Source: Paludibacteraceae bacterium
Lineage (GTDB): Bacteria > Bacteroidota > Bacteroidia > Bacteroidales > Paludibacteraceae
Length of the DNA: 64,000 nt
Assembly: GCA_017478225.1 (NCBI GenBank)
Contig: JAFVDX010000001.1
Coordinates: 1 to 64,000 of the forward strand
Direction of reading: 5' to 3'
Shown piece by piece: positions 41,506-49,487 of this stretch (positions are counted from its first letter, which is position 1; the number at the start of each line of letters is the position of its first letter). The notes below the pieces were generated by a model. The model did no database searches. It was given only the letters and a program-made list of their open reading frames with translations, and had not been told where the DNA came from. The translations under genes were made by a program, and so were the position numbers.

Positions 41506-42819
41506 TTATCTGCGGAAATGAGGTTTGCCTTGCATTTGCGTCATTTTGCGCATCATCTTGCTCGTTTGCTCAAACTGTTTCAGGAAACGATTTACCTCAA
41601 CTATACTTGTACCTGAACCTTTTGCAATTCGGTTTTTGCGTGAGCCGTTAAGCAATGAAGGATTGGCTCTTTCTTGGGGGGTCATGGAACCGATAATAGC
41701 CTCAACCGGCTTGAAGGCATCATCGCTTATATCCACCCCTTTAAGTGCTTTATCCATACCCGGTATCATACCCATCAAGTCCTTCATATTACCCATTTTC
41801 TTTATCTGCTGCAACTGGGAGAGGAAATCATTAAAGTCAAACTTATTCTGCGCGATTCGTTTGCTTATTCTCCTTGCCTCTTGCTCGTCGTATTGCTCTT
41901 GTGCACGCTCAACCAAACTGACCACATCGCCCATACCTAATATACGATCAGCCATACGAGCGGGATAGAACACATCTAACGCTTCCATCTTCTCGCCAGT
42001 AGAGATAAACTTAATAGGTTTTTCTACAACCGAGCGTATTGACAACGCAGCACCACCGCGTGCGTCACCATCTAATTTGGTAAGAACAACGCCATCGAAA
42101 TCAATGCGGTCATTAAATTCTTTTGCTGTATTTACAGCATCCTGACCCGTCATTGAGTCAACCACGAAAAGTGTTTCAGAAGGTTTGATAGCCTCTTTTA
42201 TTGCCGCTATCTCCTGCATCATCTGCTCATCCACAGCCAAACGACCGGCGGTATCTACTATAACCACATCATATCCGTATGTACGCGCTTTATCTATGGC
42301 TTTTTGTGCTTTCTTTACAGGGTTGCTTTCGGTCTCTTCGGTATATACTTCCACACCTATTTGCTCGCCAAGCACCCGTATTTGTTCGATGGCTGCAGGG
42401 CGATATACATCACACGCAACAAGCATCACTTTCTTACTTTGCTTAGTCTTCAAGCGATTAGCAAGTTTGCCTGCAAAAGTGGTTTTACCGGAACCTTGCA
42501 AACCTGAGAGCAGAATTACAGCCGGATTGCCTTTCAGATTTATAGGTTCAGCCTCGCCTCCCATCAAAGCAGCCAACTCGTCATGAGTAATTTTGACAAG
42601 CAGTTGACCAGGACGAATCGCAGTAAGCACATTCTGACCTAATGCTTTCTGCTTTACATTCTCTGTAAAAGTCTTGGCTGTCTTGAAATTCACATCCGCT
42701 TCAAGCAATGCTTTACGAATGTCTTTCATAGTTTCAGCCACATTTATCTCGGTGATTCTTCCCTCACCTTTAAGTATCTTAAACGAGCGTTCTAAGCGTT
42801 CCGATAGATTATCAAACAT
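41506..42819 (-). CDS. ffh: Signal recognition particle GTPase Ffh
   Basis: The protein part of the SRP, which targets ribosomes making inner-membrane proteins to FtsY. Its 437 residues comprise the N domain (from MFDNLSERLERSF), the G domain with GLQGSGKTTFAGKLA, DTAGRL and TKLDGDARGGA, and a Met-rich M domain (from about 325) ending KMTQMQGKPHFRR. I chose the ATG at 42,819. An open frame reaches 42,912, but the promoter at 42,881-42,913 lies inside that extension. Confidence 0.96.
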   Translation of the reverse strand: MFDNLSERLERSFKILKGEGRITEINVAETMKDIRKALLEADVNFKTAKTFTENVKQKALGQNVLTAIRPGQLLVKITHDELAALMGGEAEPINLKGNPAVILLSGLQGSGKTTFAGKLANRLKTKQSKKVMLVACDVYRPAAIEQIRVLGEQIGVEVYTEETESNPVKKAQKAIDKARTYGYDVVIVDTAGRLAVDEQMMQEIAAIKEAIKPSETLFVVDSMTGQDAVNTAKEFNDRIDFDGVVLTKLDGDARGGAALSIRSVVEKPIKFISTGEKMEALDVFYPARMADRILGMGDVVSLVERAQEQYDEQEARRISKRIAQNKFDFNDFLSQLQQIKKMGNMKDLMGMIPGMDKALKGVDISDDAFKPVEAIIGSMTPQERANPSLLNGSRKNRIAKGSGTSIVEVNRFLKQFEQTSKMMRKMTQMQGKPHFRR

Positions 42820-42880
42820 CTGATTTTGTGCCTTTTTATGATTAGTATTTTTCTTTTTTCTTTTTCTTCCGAAAAAGCGT

Positions 42881-42913
42881 GCAAAATTAAGTATTTTTTC
42901 CGACATACACAAA
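42881..42913 (-). promoter_or_regulatory. ffh promoter
   Basis: On the minus strand TTTG (42,910-42,913), 20 bases, TAATTTTGC (42,881-42,889). It fixes the ffh start at 42,819, with a leader of about 55 bases. Confidence 0.85.
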
Positions 42914-42915
42914 AG

Positions 42916-42947
42916 TTGTGTATTTGACTAAAAACTTGTAATTTTGC
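42916..42947 (+). promoter_or_regulatory. Promoter of the GH10-like gene
   Basis: TTG (42,916-42,918), 20 bases, TAATTTTGC (42,939-42,947). It is back-to-back with the ffh promoter. The ATG at 42,955 lies only 7 bases after the -7 element, so the mRNA should be nearly leaderless. Confidence 0.8.
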
Positions 42948-42954
42948 GTGCTTT

Positions 42955-44463
42955 ATGAAAAAGACAATTATCACAATCATCTTGGCTTTATTAATGCCTT
43001 TGTTTCCTGCATTATGTCAAGTAAAGCGCCAGATGCGCGGTGCTTGGATTGCCACCGTTGCCAACATCGATTGGCCTTCACAAACGGCTGTTGGTCATTC
43101 CCAACAACAAAAAGAGGAAATGATTACAATACTCAATGAATTGGAAAGGCTCAAGTTCAACATGATTGTCTTTCAGATTCGTCCTACAGCCGATGCCTTT
43201 TATTATAGCGAATTAGAGCCGCTTTCTTATTGGCTTACAGGCAAGCAGGGCGCCAACAACGACGAGCCTTACGACCCATTGAGTTTCGTCATAGAAGAAG
43301 CACATAAGAGATGCATTGATGTGCATGTATGGCTCAACCCATATAGAGCAACACATACTTTCACAACTCAAGATTTAGACTCACTACACATCTACAATCA
43401 GCACCCCGAATGGTTCTTTCAATATGGCGATAAGTACTATTTCAACCCCGGTTTGGATGAAACCCGTCAGTGGTTGACAGATGTAGTGGCAGACATAGTA
43501 AACAGATACGACATCGACGCCATCCATTTTGATGATTATTTCTATCCCTACAAAGTCCGCGCACCCAAAGGTTCCGAATCATTATGGATAGATTTTCCCG
43601 ATAAAGAAACATTTGAAAAATACCCAAGAGGATATAGCAATATCGATGAGTGGCGAAGGAATAATGTTAATTTGATTATAGAAGAACTGCAGCAAACTAT
43701 TAAGCAAATAAAACCTTGGGTAGAATTTGGTATATCTCCTTTTGGAGTGTGGCGTAACCAAAGTTCAGATCCTTTGCGCGGAAGCAAAACCCAGGCAGGC
43801 GTACAAAATTACGATGACCTATATGCCGACATCCTTTTGTGGCTCGAAAAAGGATGGATTGATTATGTTGCTCCTCAACTTTACTGGGAGATAGGCAAAC
43901 GGGTGGCTGACTATGAGATTTTGGCTCATTGGTGGGCTGAAAATAGTTATGGCAAGAATCTTTATGTAGGTCATTTTGTTTCACAACTTACAAACAAGAA
44001 AGCACCCGCTGCATGGCAAGCGCCAAATGAAATATGCCGTCAACTTGCTCTTAATGAATCTATAGAACAAATCGACGGTTCGATAATGTATTCTACCGCC
44101 CCGATGCTCACTAATCCGCAGGGAATGCTTGATAGTTTGGCAAATAACTATTTCCTTTATCATGCCCTGCCACCTATTAACCGCAATATATCTGCCGGTA
44201 TGCCTATGCCGCCGCAAAGTATTACTATCAACCAACATACACTTAATTGGCAAGCAGCACAAGATGCACAATACTATGTGATTTATGCTTTCCCATTAGG
44301 TGAAGAAATCAATTTCGACAATCCCAAATATATAGCAGGCAAAACCACTCAAACCACATTCACTCTCGACGAGCCTGATAGGTATGAAGCCATCTGCGTT
44401 ACTGCTATTAACAAATATAAACATGAAAGTCTGCCGTGTATCTTAAGGAATTACATATATTAA
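42955..44463 (+). CDS. GH10-like (GHL10/DUF187) glycosyl hydrolase
   Basis: A 502-residue exported protein with a signal peptide (1-21). The body is a TIM-barrel of the glycosyl-hydrolase-like 10 family, with RGAWIATVANIDWPS, FQIRPTADAFY, HVWLNPYRA and IDAIHFDDYFYPY. A fibronectin-like C-terminal region follows from about 415. Related proteins act on cell-wall or surface glycans. The exact substrate is unknown. Its last 28 bases overlap recF, so translation of the two is likely linked. Confidence 0.85.
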   Translation: MKKTIITIILALLMPLFPALCQVKRQMRGAWIATVANIDWPSQTAVGHSQQQKEEMITILNELERLKFNMIVFQIRPTADAFYYSELEPLSYWLTGKQGANNDEPYDPLSFVIEEAHKRCIDVHVWLNPYRATHTFTTQDLDSLHIYNQHPEWFFQYGDKYYFNPGLDETRQWLTDVVADIVNRYDIDAIHFDDYFYPYKVRAPKGSESLWIDFPDKETFEKYPRGYSNIDEWRRNNVNLIIEELQQTIKQIKPWVEFGISPFGVWRNQSSDPLRGSKTQAGVQNYDDLYADILLWLEKGWIDYVAPQLYWEIGKRVADYEILAHWWAENSYGKNLYVGHFVSQLTNKKAPAAWQAPNEICRQLALNESIEQIDGSIMYSTAPMLTNPQGMLDSLANNYFLYHALPPINRNISAGMPMPPQSITINQHTLNWQAAQDAQYYVIYAFPLGEEINFDNPKYIAGKTTQTTFTLDEPDRYEAICVTAINKYKHESLPCILRNYIY

Positions 44464-45557
44464 ACTACAAGAACATCAAAGATGCATCTTTAGAATTTTC
44501 GCCAAAGATAAATTGTCTTGTAGGGCAAAATGGCATGGGAAAAACCAATGTGCTTGACTGCATTTATTTCCTCTCGTTTTGTAAATCCGCATTCACACCT
44601 ATTGACTCACACACCATCAACCATGAGGCTGATATGGCTATGATTCAGGGTGTATATGATGGTATGGCTTATTTGCAATCAGAAAACGACAATAATACAC
44701 AGACTATCACATGTGGTATTCGCAGAGGCGCAAAGAAACAATTTCGTCGCGAAAAGAAAGATTATAAAAGGCTTCTTGACCATATAGGACTTTTGCCTTT
44801 GGTGATGCTCTCGCCGGAAGATAGCGAATTGGTTGCCGACGGAAGCGATTGCAGACGACGATTTATTGATGCAGCCATCTCACAACTAAACAAACAATAT
44901 CTTGCTAACCTTACCGCCTACAACAACTTGCTAAAACAGCGCAATACTCTGCTAAAACAATACGCAGACAACAACATGCCTATTGAAGAAACACTCTTCG
45001 AAGTAATTGAGCAGCAAATGGTTCAATATGCCGAATATATCTTCAAGCAAAGAGAAGAATTTGTTTGTGATTTTATCCCCATATTCAACAAGATTTACAA
45101 CTACATATCCGATAACAAAGAATCCGTTTCTCTTGTTTATCGTTCTCAACTGCATGACCGCGAACTCTCTGAGTCATTCAGACAAACCCGCCAACGCGAC
45201 TTGATTCTTGGTTGGACTTCACAAGGCACGCATAAAGACGACCTCGACATGATGCTTGGTTCCCACCTGCTCCGTCAGGTAGGCTCACAAGGACAACAAA
45301 AAACTTATATCACAGCACTTAAATTGGCTCAAGCCGAGTATATGACACACAATAAAAAGCCTATCTTGCTTCTTGACGATATCTTTGATAAACTCGACAG
45401 CGAGCGTGTGGAAAAAATACTGCAACTTGTTGGAAGCGAGACTTTCGGACAGATTTTTATCACAGACACCGACCGACAACATATCTCCGAATTACTTGCT
45501 TTCCAACACGAAAGCCGCCTCTTCCATGTTCAAAACGGAAACATTCAACTTATATAA
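44436..45557 (+). CDS. recF: DNA replication and repair protein RecF
   Basis: SMC-like ATPase that helps RecOR load RecA at gaps in DNA. The 373 residues have Walker A GQNGMGKTN (about 30-38), the signature-like SQGTHKDD region and Walker B ILLLDDIFDKLDSER. The start is a GTG at 44,436, giving MYLKELHILNYKN, and overlaps the preceding gene by 28 bases. Here recF is not next to dnaA, which is 32 kb away. Confidence 0.94.
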   Translation: MYLKELHILNYKNIKDASLEFSPKINCLVGQNGMGKTNVLDCIYFLSFCKSAFTPIDSHTINHEADMAMIQGVYDGMAYLQSENDNNTQTITCGIRRGAKKQFRREKKDYKRLLDHIGLLPLVMLSPEDSELVADGSDCRRRFIDAAISQLNKQYLANLTAYNNLLKQRNTLLKQYADNNMPIEETLFEVIEQQMVQYAEYIFKQREEFVCDFIPIFNKIYNYISDNKESVSLVYRSQLHDRELSESFRQTRQRDLILGWTSQGTHKDDLDMMLGSHLLRQVGSQGQQKTYITALKLAQAEYMTHNKKPILLLDDIFDKLDSERVEKILQLVGSETFGQIFITDTDRQHISELLAFQHESRLFHVQNGNIQLI

Positions 45558-45581
45558 CAAAGCACAATAACAAAGCACATT

Positions 45582-45896
45582 ATGAACGAATTTTTACAAA
45601 AAGAAGAAAAAATCGTTGAATTACTCAAAACAGTTTTTGACCCTGAAATACCAGTCAATATATATGATTTAGGACTCATATATCGTATTGAACTAAAAGA
45701 CGAACATACATTGGATATAGACATGACACTTACAGCCCCGTCATGCCCTGCAGCGGACTTTTTAGTAGAGGATGTGAAGCAGAAAATGAGTAGCATTGAT
45801 GGAGTGGAAACAGTGAATGTAAATTTGGTTTTTGAACCGGAATGGAGCAAAGATATGATGTCAGAAGAGGCAAAACTTGAACTCGGATTTATGTAA
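45582..45896 (+). CDS. MIP18/SufT-type iron-sulfur assembly protein
   Basis: A 104-residue cytoplasmic protein of the DUF59 family. The conserved motifs are DPEIPVNIYDLGLIY (about 20-34) and TAPSCPAADFL (about 51-61), the latter with the functional cysteine. Homologues mature iron-sulfur proteins. It lies 24 bases after recF and before lpxH in a tight plus-strand run. No other suf gene is adjacent. Confidence 0.88.
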   Translation: MNEFLQKEEKIVELLKTVFDPEIPVNIYDLGLIYRIELKDEHTLDIDMTLTAPSCPAADFLVEDVKQKMSSIDGVETVNVNLVFEPEWSKDMMSEEAKLELGFM

Positions 45897-45934
45897 ATAT
45901 AGTAATCGAGATAACGAAATAACGGACTTCAATA

Positions 45935-46714
45935 ATGATATATTTTCTCAGCGACGCACATATTGGTTCAAGAGCATTGGAAGATTGGAGGCAGCATCAA
46001 GATGATTTTGCCGCCAAACTTCTTTCATTGAAGCAAGATGCAACCGCCGTCTATCTACTCGGCGATATCTTCGATTTCTGGTTTGAATATTTTTGGCGTA
46101 AGCCCGAAGGGTATGAAACCACACTAAATGCATTAAAAACACTGACAGAAAGCGGCATAGAGGTACATTTCTTTATTGGTAATCATGATATTTGGACTTT
46201 TGGATGGCTTGAAAAACAAACAGGTGTTAAGGTTCATAAAAAACCTCTTTCTATTACTATCAATGGAAAAAAATGCTTTCTGGCACATGGAGATGGGATA
46301 GTGCCGTCGTACATAATGAGTATATATCCCAAAAACATCCAACGAAAAATCAAGAATTTCATACTTCTGCGAAAAATCTTTCATAATCGGTTTTTGCAAT
46401 GGTCTTTTAGGTGTTTTATGCCGCCGGCATGGGGCGACAAGTTCGGATACAACTGGGCAAAACGCTCAAGAGAAAAAGAACTGGCACACCCCGTAGGATA
46501 CAAAGGAGAAAATCAAGAAGAACTTGTGCTCTTTGCCAAAGAAAAAGAACAGAGCACTCATTACGACTACTATATCTTCGGACACAGACACATAGAATTA
46601 GACCTCTGTCTTGCTACCAACAGCAGAGTCATTATTCTTGGAGATATGTTCAAACAATGGACATACGCACAAATGGACGACAAGGGAAACATAACACTCA
46701 AAAATTTTGAATAG
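45935..46714 (+). CDS. lpxH: UDP-2,3-diacylglucosamine diphosphatase
   Basis: Calcineurin-like metallophosphatase that converts UDP-diacylglucosamine to lipid X in lipid A synthesis, at the membrane surface. The 259 residues contain the metal motifs SDAHIG (about 6-11), GDIFDFW (about 43-49), GNHD, HGDG and GHRH. It is a little longer than E. coli LpxH. The gene complements waaA and lptD in this window as part of LPS biogenesis. Confidence 0.92.
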   Translation: MIYFLSDAHIGSRALEDWRQHQDDFAAKLLSLKQDATAVYLLGDIFDFWFEYFWRKPEGYETTLNALKTLTESGIEVHFFIGNHDIWTFGWLEKQTGVKVHKKPLSITINGKKCFLAHGDGIVPSYIMSIYPKNIQRKIKNFILLRKIFHNRFLQWSFRCFMPPAWGDKFGYNWAKRSREKELAHPVGYKGENQEELVLFAKEKEQSTHYDYYIFGHRHIELDLCLATNSRVIILGDMFKQWTYAQMDDKGNITLKNFE

Positions 46715-46745
46715 AAATTATATTTACCACTAATCATTTAACCAC

Positions 46746-47546
46746 ATGCATACTCGTCAGGAACAACTCAGTGCCTTTGAGCGGCTACTCGATGTACAAG
46801 AAAATCTCAGGCAAAAATGCCCTTGGGATCATGAACAAACGATGCAAAGCCTTCGTGCATACACTATAGAAGAGGTATATGAATTGGCTTCGGCTATAAT
46901 CAAAGGGGATATGACTGAGATAAAAAAAGAACTCGGTGATGTACTTGAACATGTTGTTTTTTATTCTCTTATTGCTTCAGAAGGCGGTAATTTTGACATA
47001 GCAGATGTCTGCAACTCACTGACCGATAAACTGATTTTTCGGCACCCACATATCTATCCACCAGAGGGTACTGAGGCGCAACATCTTGACAACTCAGAGC
47101 AAGTGGAGCAACAATGGGAACAAGTGAAACTTAAAGAAAAAGGCGGCAACAAGACTGTACTTGCAGGAGTACCTGATGCCCTACCATCGCTAATCAAAGC
47201 CTCACGCATACAAGACAAAGCACGAAGAGTTGGATTCGACTGGGAAGAAAGAAGTCAGGTTTGGGAAAAAGTAAAAGAAGAAATAGGTGAGTTGCAAAGC
47301 GAGATAGACAACTACAACCACGATAATATGGAAGCCGAATTTGGAGATGTGCTCTTCTCTATTATTAATGCCGCAAGATTATACGACATCAACCCCGACA
47401 ATGCTCTTGAACGAACAAATCGTAAATTCATACGACGCTTCAACTACCTTGAACAAACAGCCAAAATGCAAGGCAAACAACTGAAAGAAATGACATTGCA
47501 GGAAATGGACGAAATCTGGAATCAGGCAAAACATATTGAAGAATAG
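46746..47546 (+). CDS. mazG: Nucleoside triphosphate pyrophosphohydrolase MazG
   Basis: Hydrolyses (d)NTPs to monophosphates and pyrophosphate and is linked to nucleotide housekeeping and the stringent response. The 266 residues show the two-domain MazG pattern. The N-terminal half has CPWDHEQTMQSLRAYTIEEVYEL and an EExxE...ExxD metal motif, and the C-terminal half repeats it with EAEFGDVLFSIINAARL. It is 31 bases after lpxH and probably shares its transcript. Confidence 0.94.
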   Translation: MHTRQEQLSAFERLLDVQENLRQKCPWDHEQTMQSLRAYTIEEVYELASAIIKGDMTEIKKELGDVLEHVVFYSLIASEGGNFDIADVCNSLTDKLIFRHPHIYPPEGTEAQHLDNSEQVEQQWEQVKLKEKGGNKTVLAGVPDALPSLIKASRIQDKARRVGFDWEERSQVWEKVKEEIGELQSEIDNYNHDNMEAEFGDVLFSIINAARLYDINPDNALERTNRKFIRRFNYLEQTAKMQGKQLKEMTLQEMDEIWNQAKHIEE

Positions 47547-47649
47547 AATTATTATAATCGCTAATTAGAGTATATTGTAAAACTCAAGAATAAAAGAAAT
47601 CCTTTCGCAACTTATATTTTCAGCCTTTCACGCAATCTGCACACAACAT

Positions 47650-47681
47650 TTTGGTATTCAAAATAATCTTTGTAACTTTGC
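47650..47681 (+). promoter_or_regulatory. Promoter of the barrel-like protein gene
   Basis: TTTG (47,650-47,653), exactly 19 bases, TAACTTTGC (47,673-47,681). The ATG at 47,687 is 5 bases on, so the mRNA is probably leaderless. It rules out the longer open frame starting at 47,651. Confidence 0.88.
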
Positions 47682-47686
47682 CACGT

Positions 47687-48415
47687 ATGAGAAAAATATT
47701 ACATATCGTTTTTTGCTTATTGGCATTATTGGTTTTGCAGCCTGCAAATGCCGATGTGGCAATTACTCTGAAAAACGGGCAGACTATAGCAGGTAATGTG
47801 GTTTTTCAAAACGATGAAGTGATAGTAATAAAAGATTACGATGGTCAGCGGTTTCAATATCCAAGGGCTGAAATAGACTCGATAAACAACAATTTTACTC
47901 CGCTCGAGCCTGAAGAACAGCAGCAAGAAAAAACTCGCAAGGTAGCCCTAAACATCAAAGCATCAGGTGGTGTGGCTATTGTTCCTCACAACGAGGTTGG
48001 AGGCATGTTTTCAATAATGGCACATGTAGGTGCATGTAATGTTGCTAATAAGCGACTTTTTATTGGAGGTGGTATTGGCTATTTTGGCACATATATGAGC
48101 AGTAATTACGCATTTATGCCCATAGTTTTTCGAGTAGAGGCCCCTCTCACAACAACTAAATCTGCACCATTTATCGGGGCTTCGTTCGGATATGGTATAG
48201 CACCAAAAAAGAACTATAAGGGTGGATTGCATGGACAGGTAGATGCCGGTTGGAGACGACAGTTAGGCAAAAACTCTGCGTTATTGTTAGCACTAAATGC
48301 CTCTATTCAACAAGGTTCAGCCATGTTAACTGAAGATATAGAAGGTGAAGAATATACTCAAAAGACTACATTAACATTCTGCACTATTGGTGCATCAATT
48401 GCTATTCAATTTTGA
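47687..48415 (+). CDS. Exported outer-membrane barrel-like protein
   Basis: A 242-residue protein with a signal peptide (1-20, ending PANA). A small domain (about 22-75) contains LKNGQTIAGNVVFQNDEVIVIKD. The remainder is rich in short beta-strands with Gly and aromatics, ending in AIQF, and fits a small outer-membrane barrel. I do not know the family function. Its stop overlaps the RHH gene by 4 bases. Confidence 0.65.
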   Translation: MRKILHIVFCLLALLVLQPANADVAITLKNGQTIAGNVVFQNDEVIVIKDYDGQRFQYPRAEIDSINNNFTPLEPEEQQQEKTRKVALNIKASGGVAIVPHNEVGGMFSIMAHVGACNVANKRLFIGGGIGYFGTYMSSNYAFMPIVFRVEAPLTTTKSAPFIGASFGYGIAPKKNYKGGLHGQVDAGWRRQLGKNSALLLALNASIQQGSAMLTEDIEGEEYTQKTTLTFCTIGASIAIQF

Positions 48416-48624
48416 AAAAGAAGACAAAATACAAGCAACCCAGCAAACGCAGTCATAGAATATGTATCATGCTGAATGATGAAGAGCTGCGTGCGGTAGA
48501 GAGATATCAAAAAAGATATCGTGTTAGGAATCGTTCTCGGCTCATCAGAGAAACACTTCTTACTAAGATTCTTAATCGTTTCTCGGCAGATAGTCCCACT
48601 TTATTTCCTGATATGTATAATTAA
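48412..48624 (+). CDS. Small ribbon-helix-helix-like DNA-binding protein
   Basis: A 70-residue basic protein. The segment HRICIMLNDEELRAVERYQK followed by NRSRLIRETLL fits a ribbon-helix-helix (CopG/Arc) fold: a beta strand, then two helices. It may be a repressor, perhaps of its own operon. The start appears to be TTG at 48,412, overlapping the previous stop as TTGA. An internal ATG at residue 20 would cut the beta strand. Its stop overlaps rlmB, on the other strand, by 4 bases. Confidence 0.65.
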   Translation: MKKKTKYKQPSKRSHRICIMLNDEELRAVERYQKRYRVRNRSRLIRETLLTKILNRFSADSPTLFPDMYN

Positions 48625-49469
48625 TTTCGTTGTCTGATAGCCTCATATATCATAATACCGGCTGCAACGCTTACATTGAGTGACTCTATTGCTCCACTCA
48701 TAGGTATTCTCACTTTCTGCGAGCAAAGTTTCAAGTTTTCTTCGTATATTCCCATATCTTCGCTTCCCATAATAATGGCTAATGGTCCGCGCATATCTGC
48801 TTGTGTATAGTTTTTATCGGCATGTTCAGTGGCAGCCACTACTTGCAAGCCGCTCTCAATCAAGAATCGAATAGCATCTTGCATCTGACCTACCTTGCAT
48901 ACAGGCAAAGAATGTAGTGCACCGGCAGATGTTTTTATTGCATCACCGTTTATTGCCACCCCACCGCGAGCAGGTATTACCACAGCATCAACCCCTGCAC
49001 AAGCGCATGTACGGGCTATTGCTCCAAAATTACGCATGTCAGTAATGCCGTCAAGAATAACTACAAAAGGGACTTTACCTTGTTCGTATAGCGAAGGGAT
49101 AATTTCTTCTAATTTATAAAAGGAGATAGGAGATATGAATGCAATTACTCCCTGATGATTTTTGTCGGTAAATTGCGAGAGTTTCTCTTGTGGTACACGC
49201 TGAATAGTGGTTGATGTACCCTCTAATTTCCCTAACAATTCTTTTGCCAAAGCCGAACTCATATCTCTCCTGATTAGCACTTTGTCTAATTCTTTGCCTG
49301 CATCTATAGCCTCCATCACGGCACGAAGCCCGAATATCATTTCTTTCTCCTTGGGCCGACGAGTTTTGTATTCAGAAGGATTGACAGTGCGACGATTGTT
49401 TTGCACCATGTAACTTTTATTATCTGTATTGGTCTCTATTGACTTACCATTAGGTCTATAAAATTTCAT
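48621..49469 (-). CDS. rlmB: 23S rRNA (guanosine-2'-O-)-methyltransferase RlmB
   Basis: SPOUT-fold enzyme that methylates a 23S rRNA guanosine. It has the N-terminal substrate domain (EMIFGLRAVMEAID onward) and the trefoil-knot catalytic domain with LDGITDMRNFGAIARTC, IMGSEDMGI and IPMSGAIESLNVSVAAGI. The frame gives 282 residues. The first 40 residues are not usual for the family, and ATGs at residues 21 and 44 are alternative starts. It is last in a seven-gene minus-strand run. Confidence 0.92.
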   Translation of the reverse strand: MKFYRPNGKSIETNTDNKSYMVQNNRRTVNPSEYKTRRPKEKEMIFGLRAVMEAIDAGKELDKVLIRRDMSSALAKELLGKLEGTSTTIQRVPQEKLSQFTDKNHQGVIAFISPISFYKLEEIIPSLYEQGKVPFVVILDGITDMRNFGAIARTCACAGVDAVVIPARGGVAINGDAIKTSAGALHSLPVCKVGQMQDAIRFLIESGLQVVAATEHADKNYTQADMRGPLAIIMGSEDMGIYEENLKLCSQKVRIPMSGAIESLNVSVAAGIMIYEAIRQRN

Positions 49470-49487
49470 AATAATCTATCTAAAAAT

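Noticed and set aside
42820..42912. Longer N-terminus for Ffh
   Set aside because: A consensus promoter lies within it, and MFDNLSERLERSF is the family start.
47651..47686. Longer N-terminus for the barrel-like protein
   Set aside because: The exact-fit promoter at 47,650-47,681 lies inside; the ATG at 47,687 starts a signal peptide.
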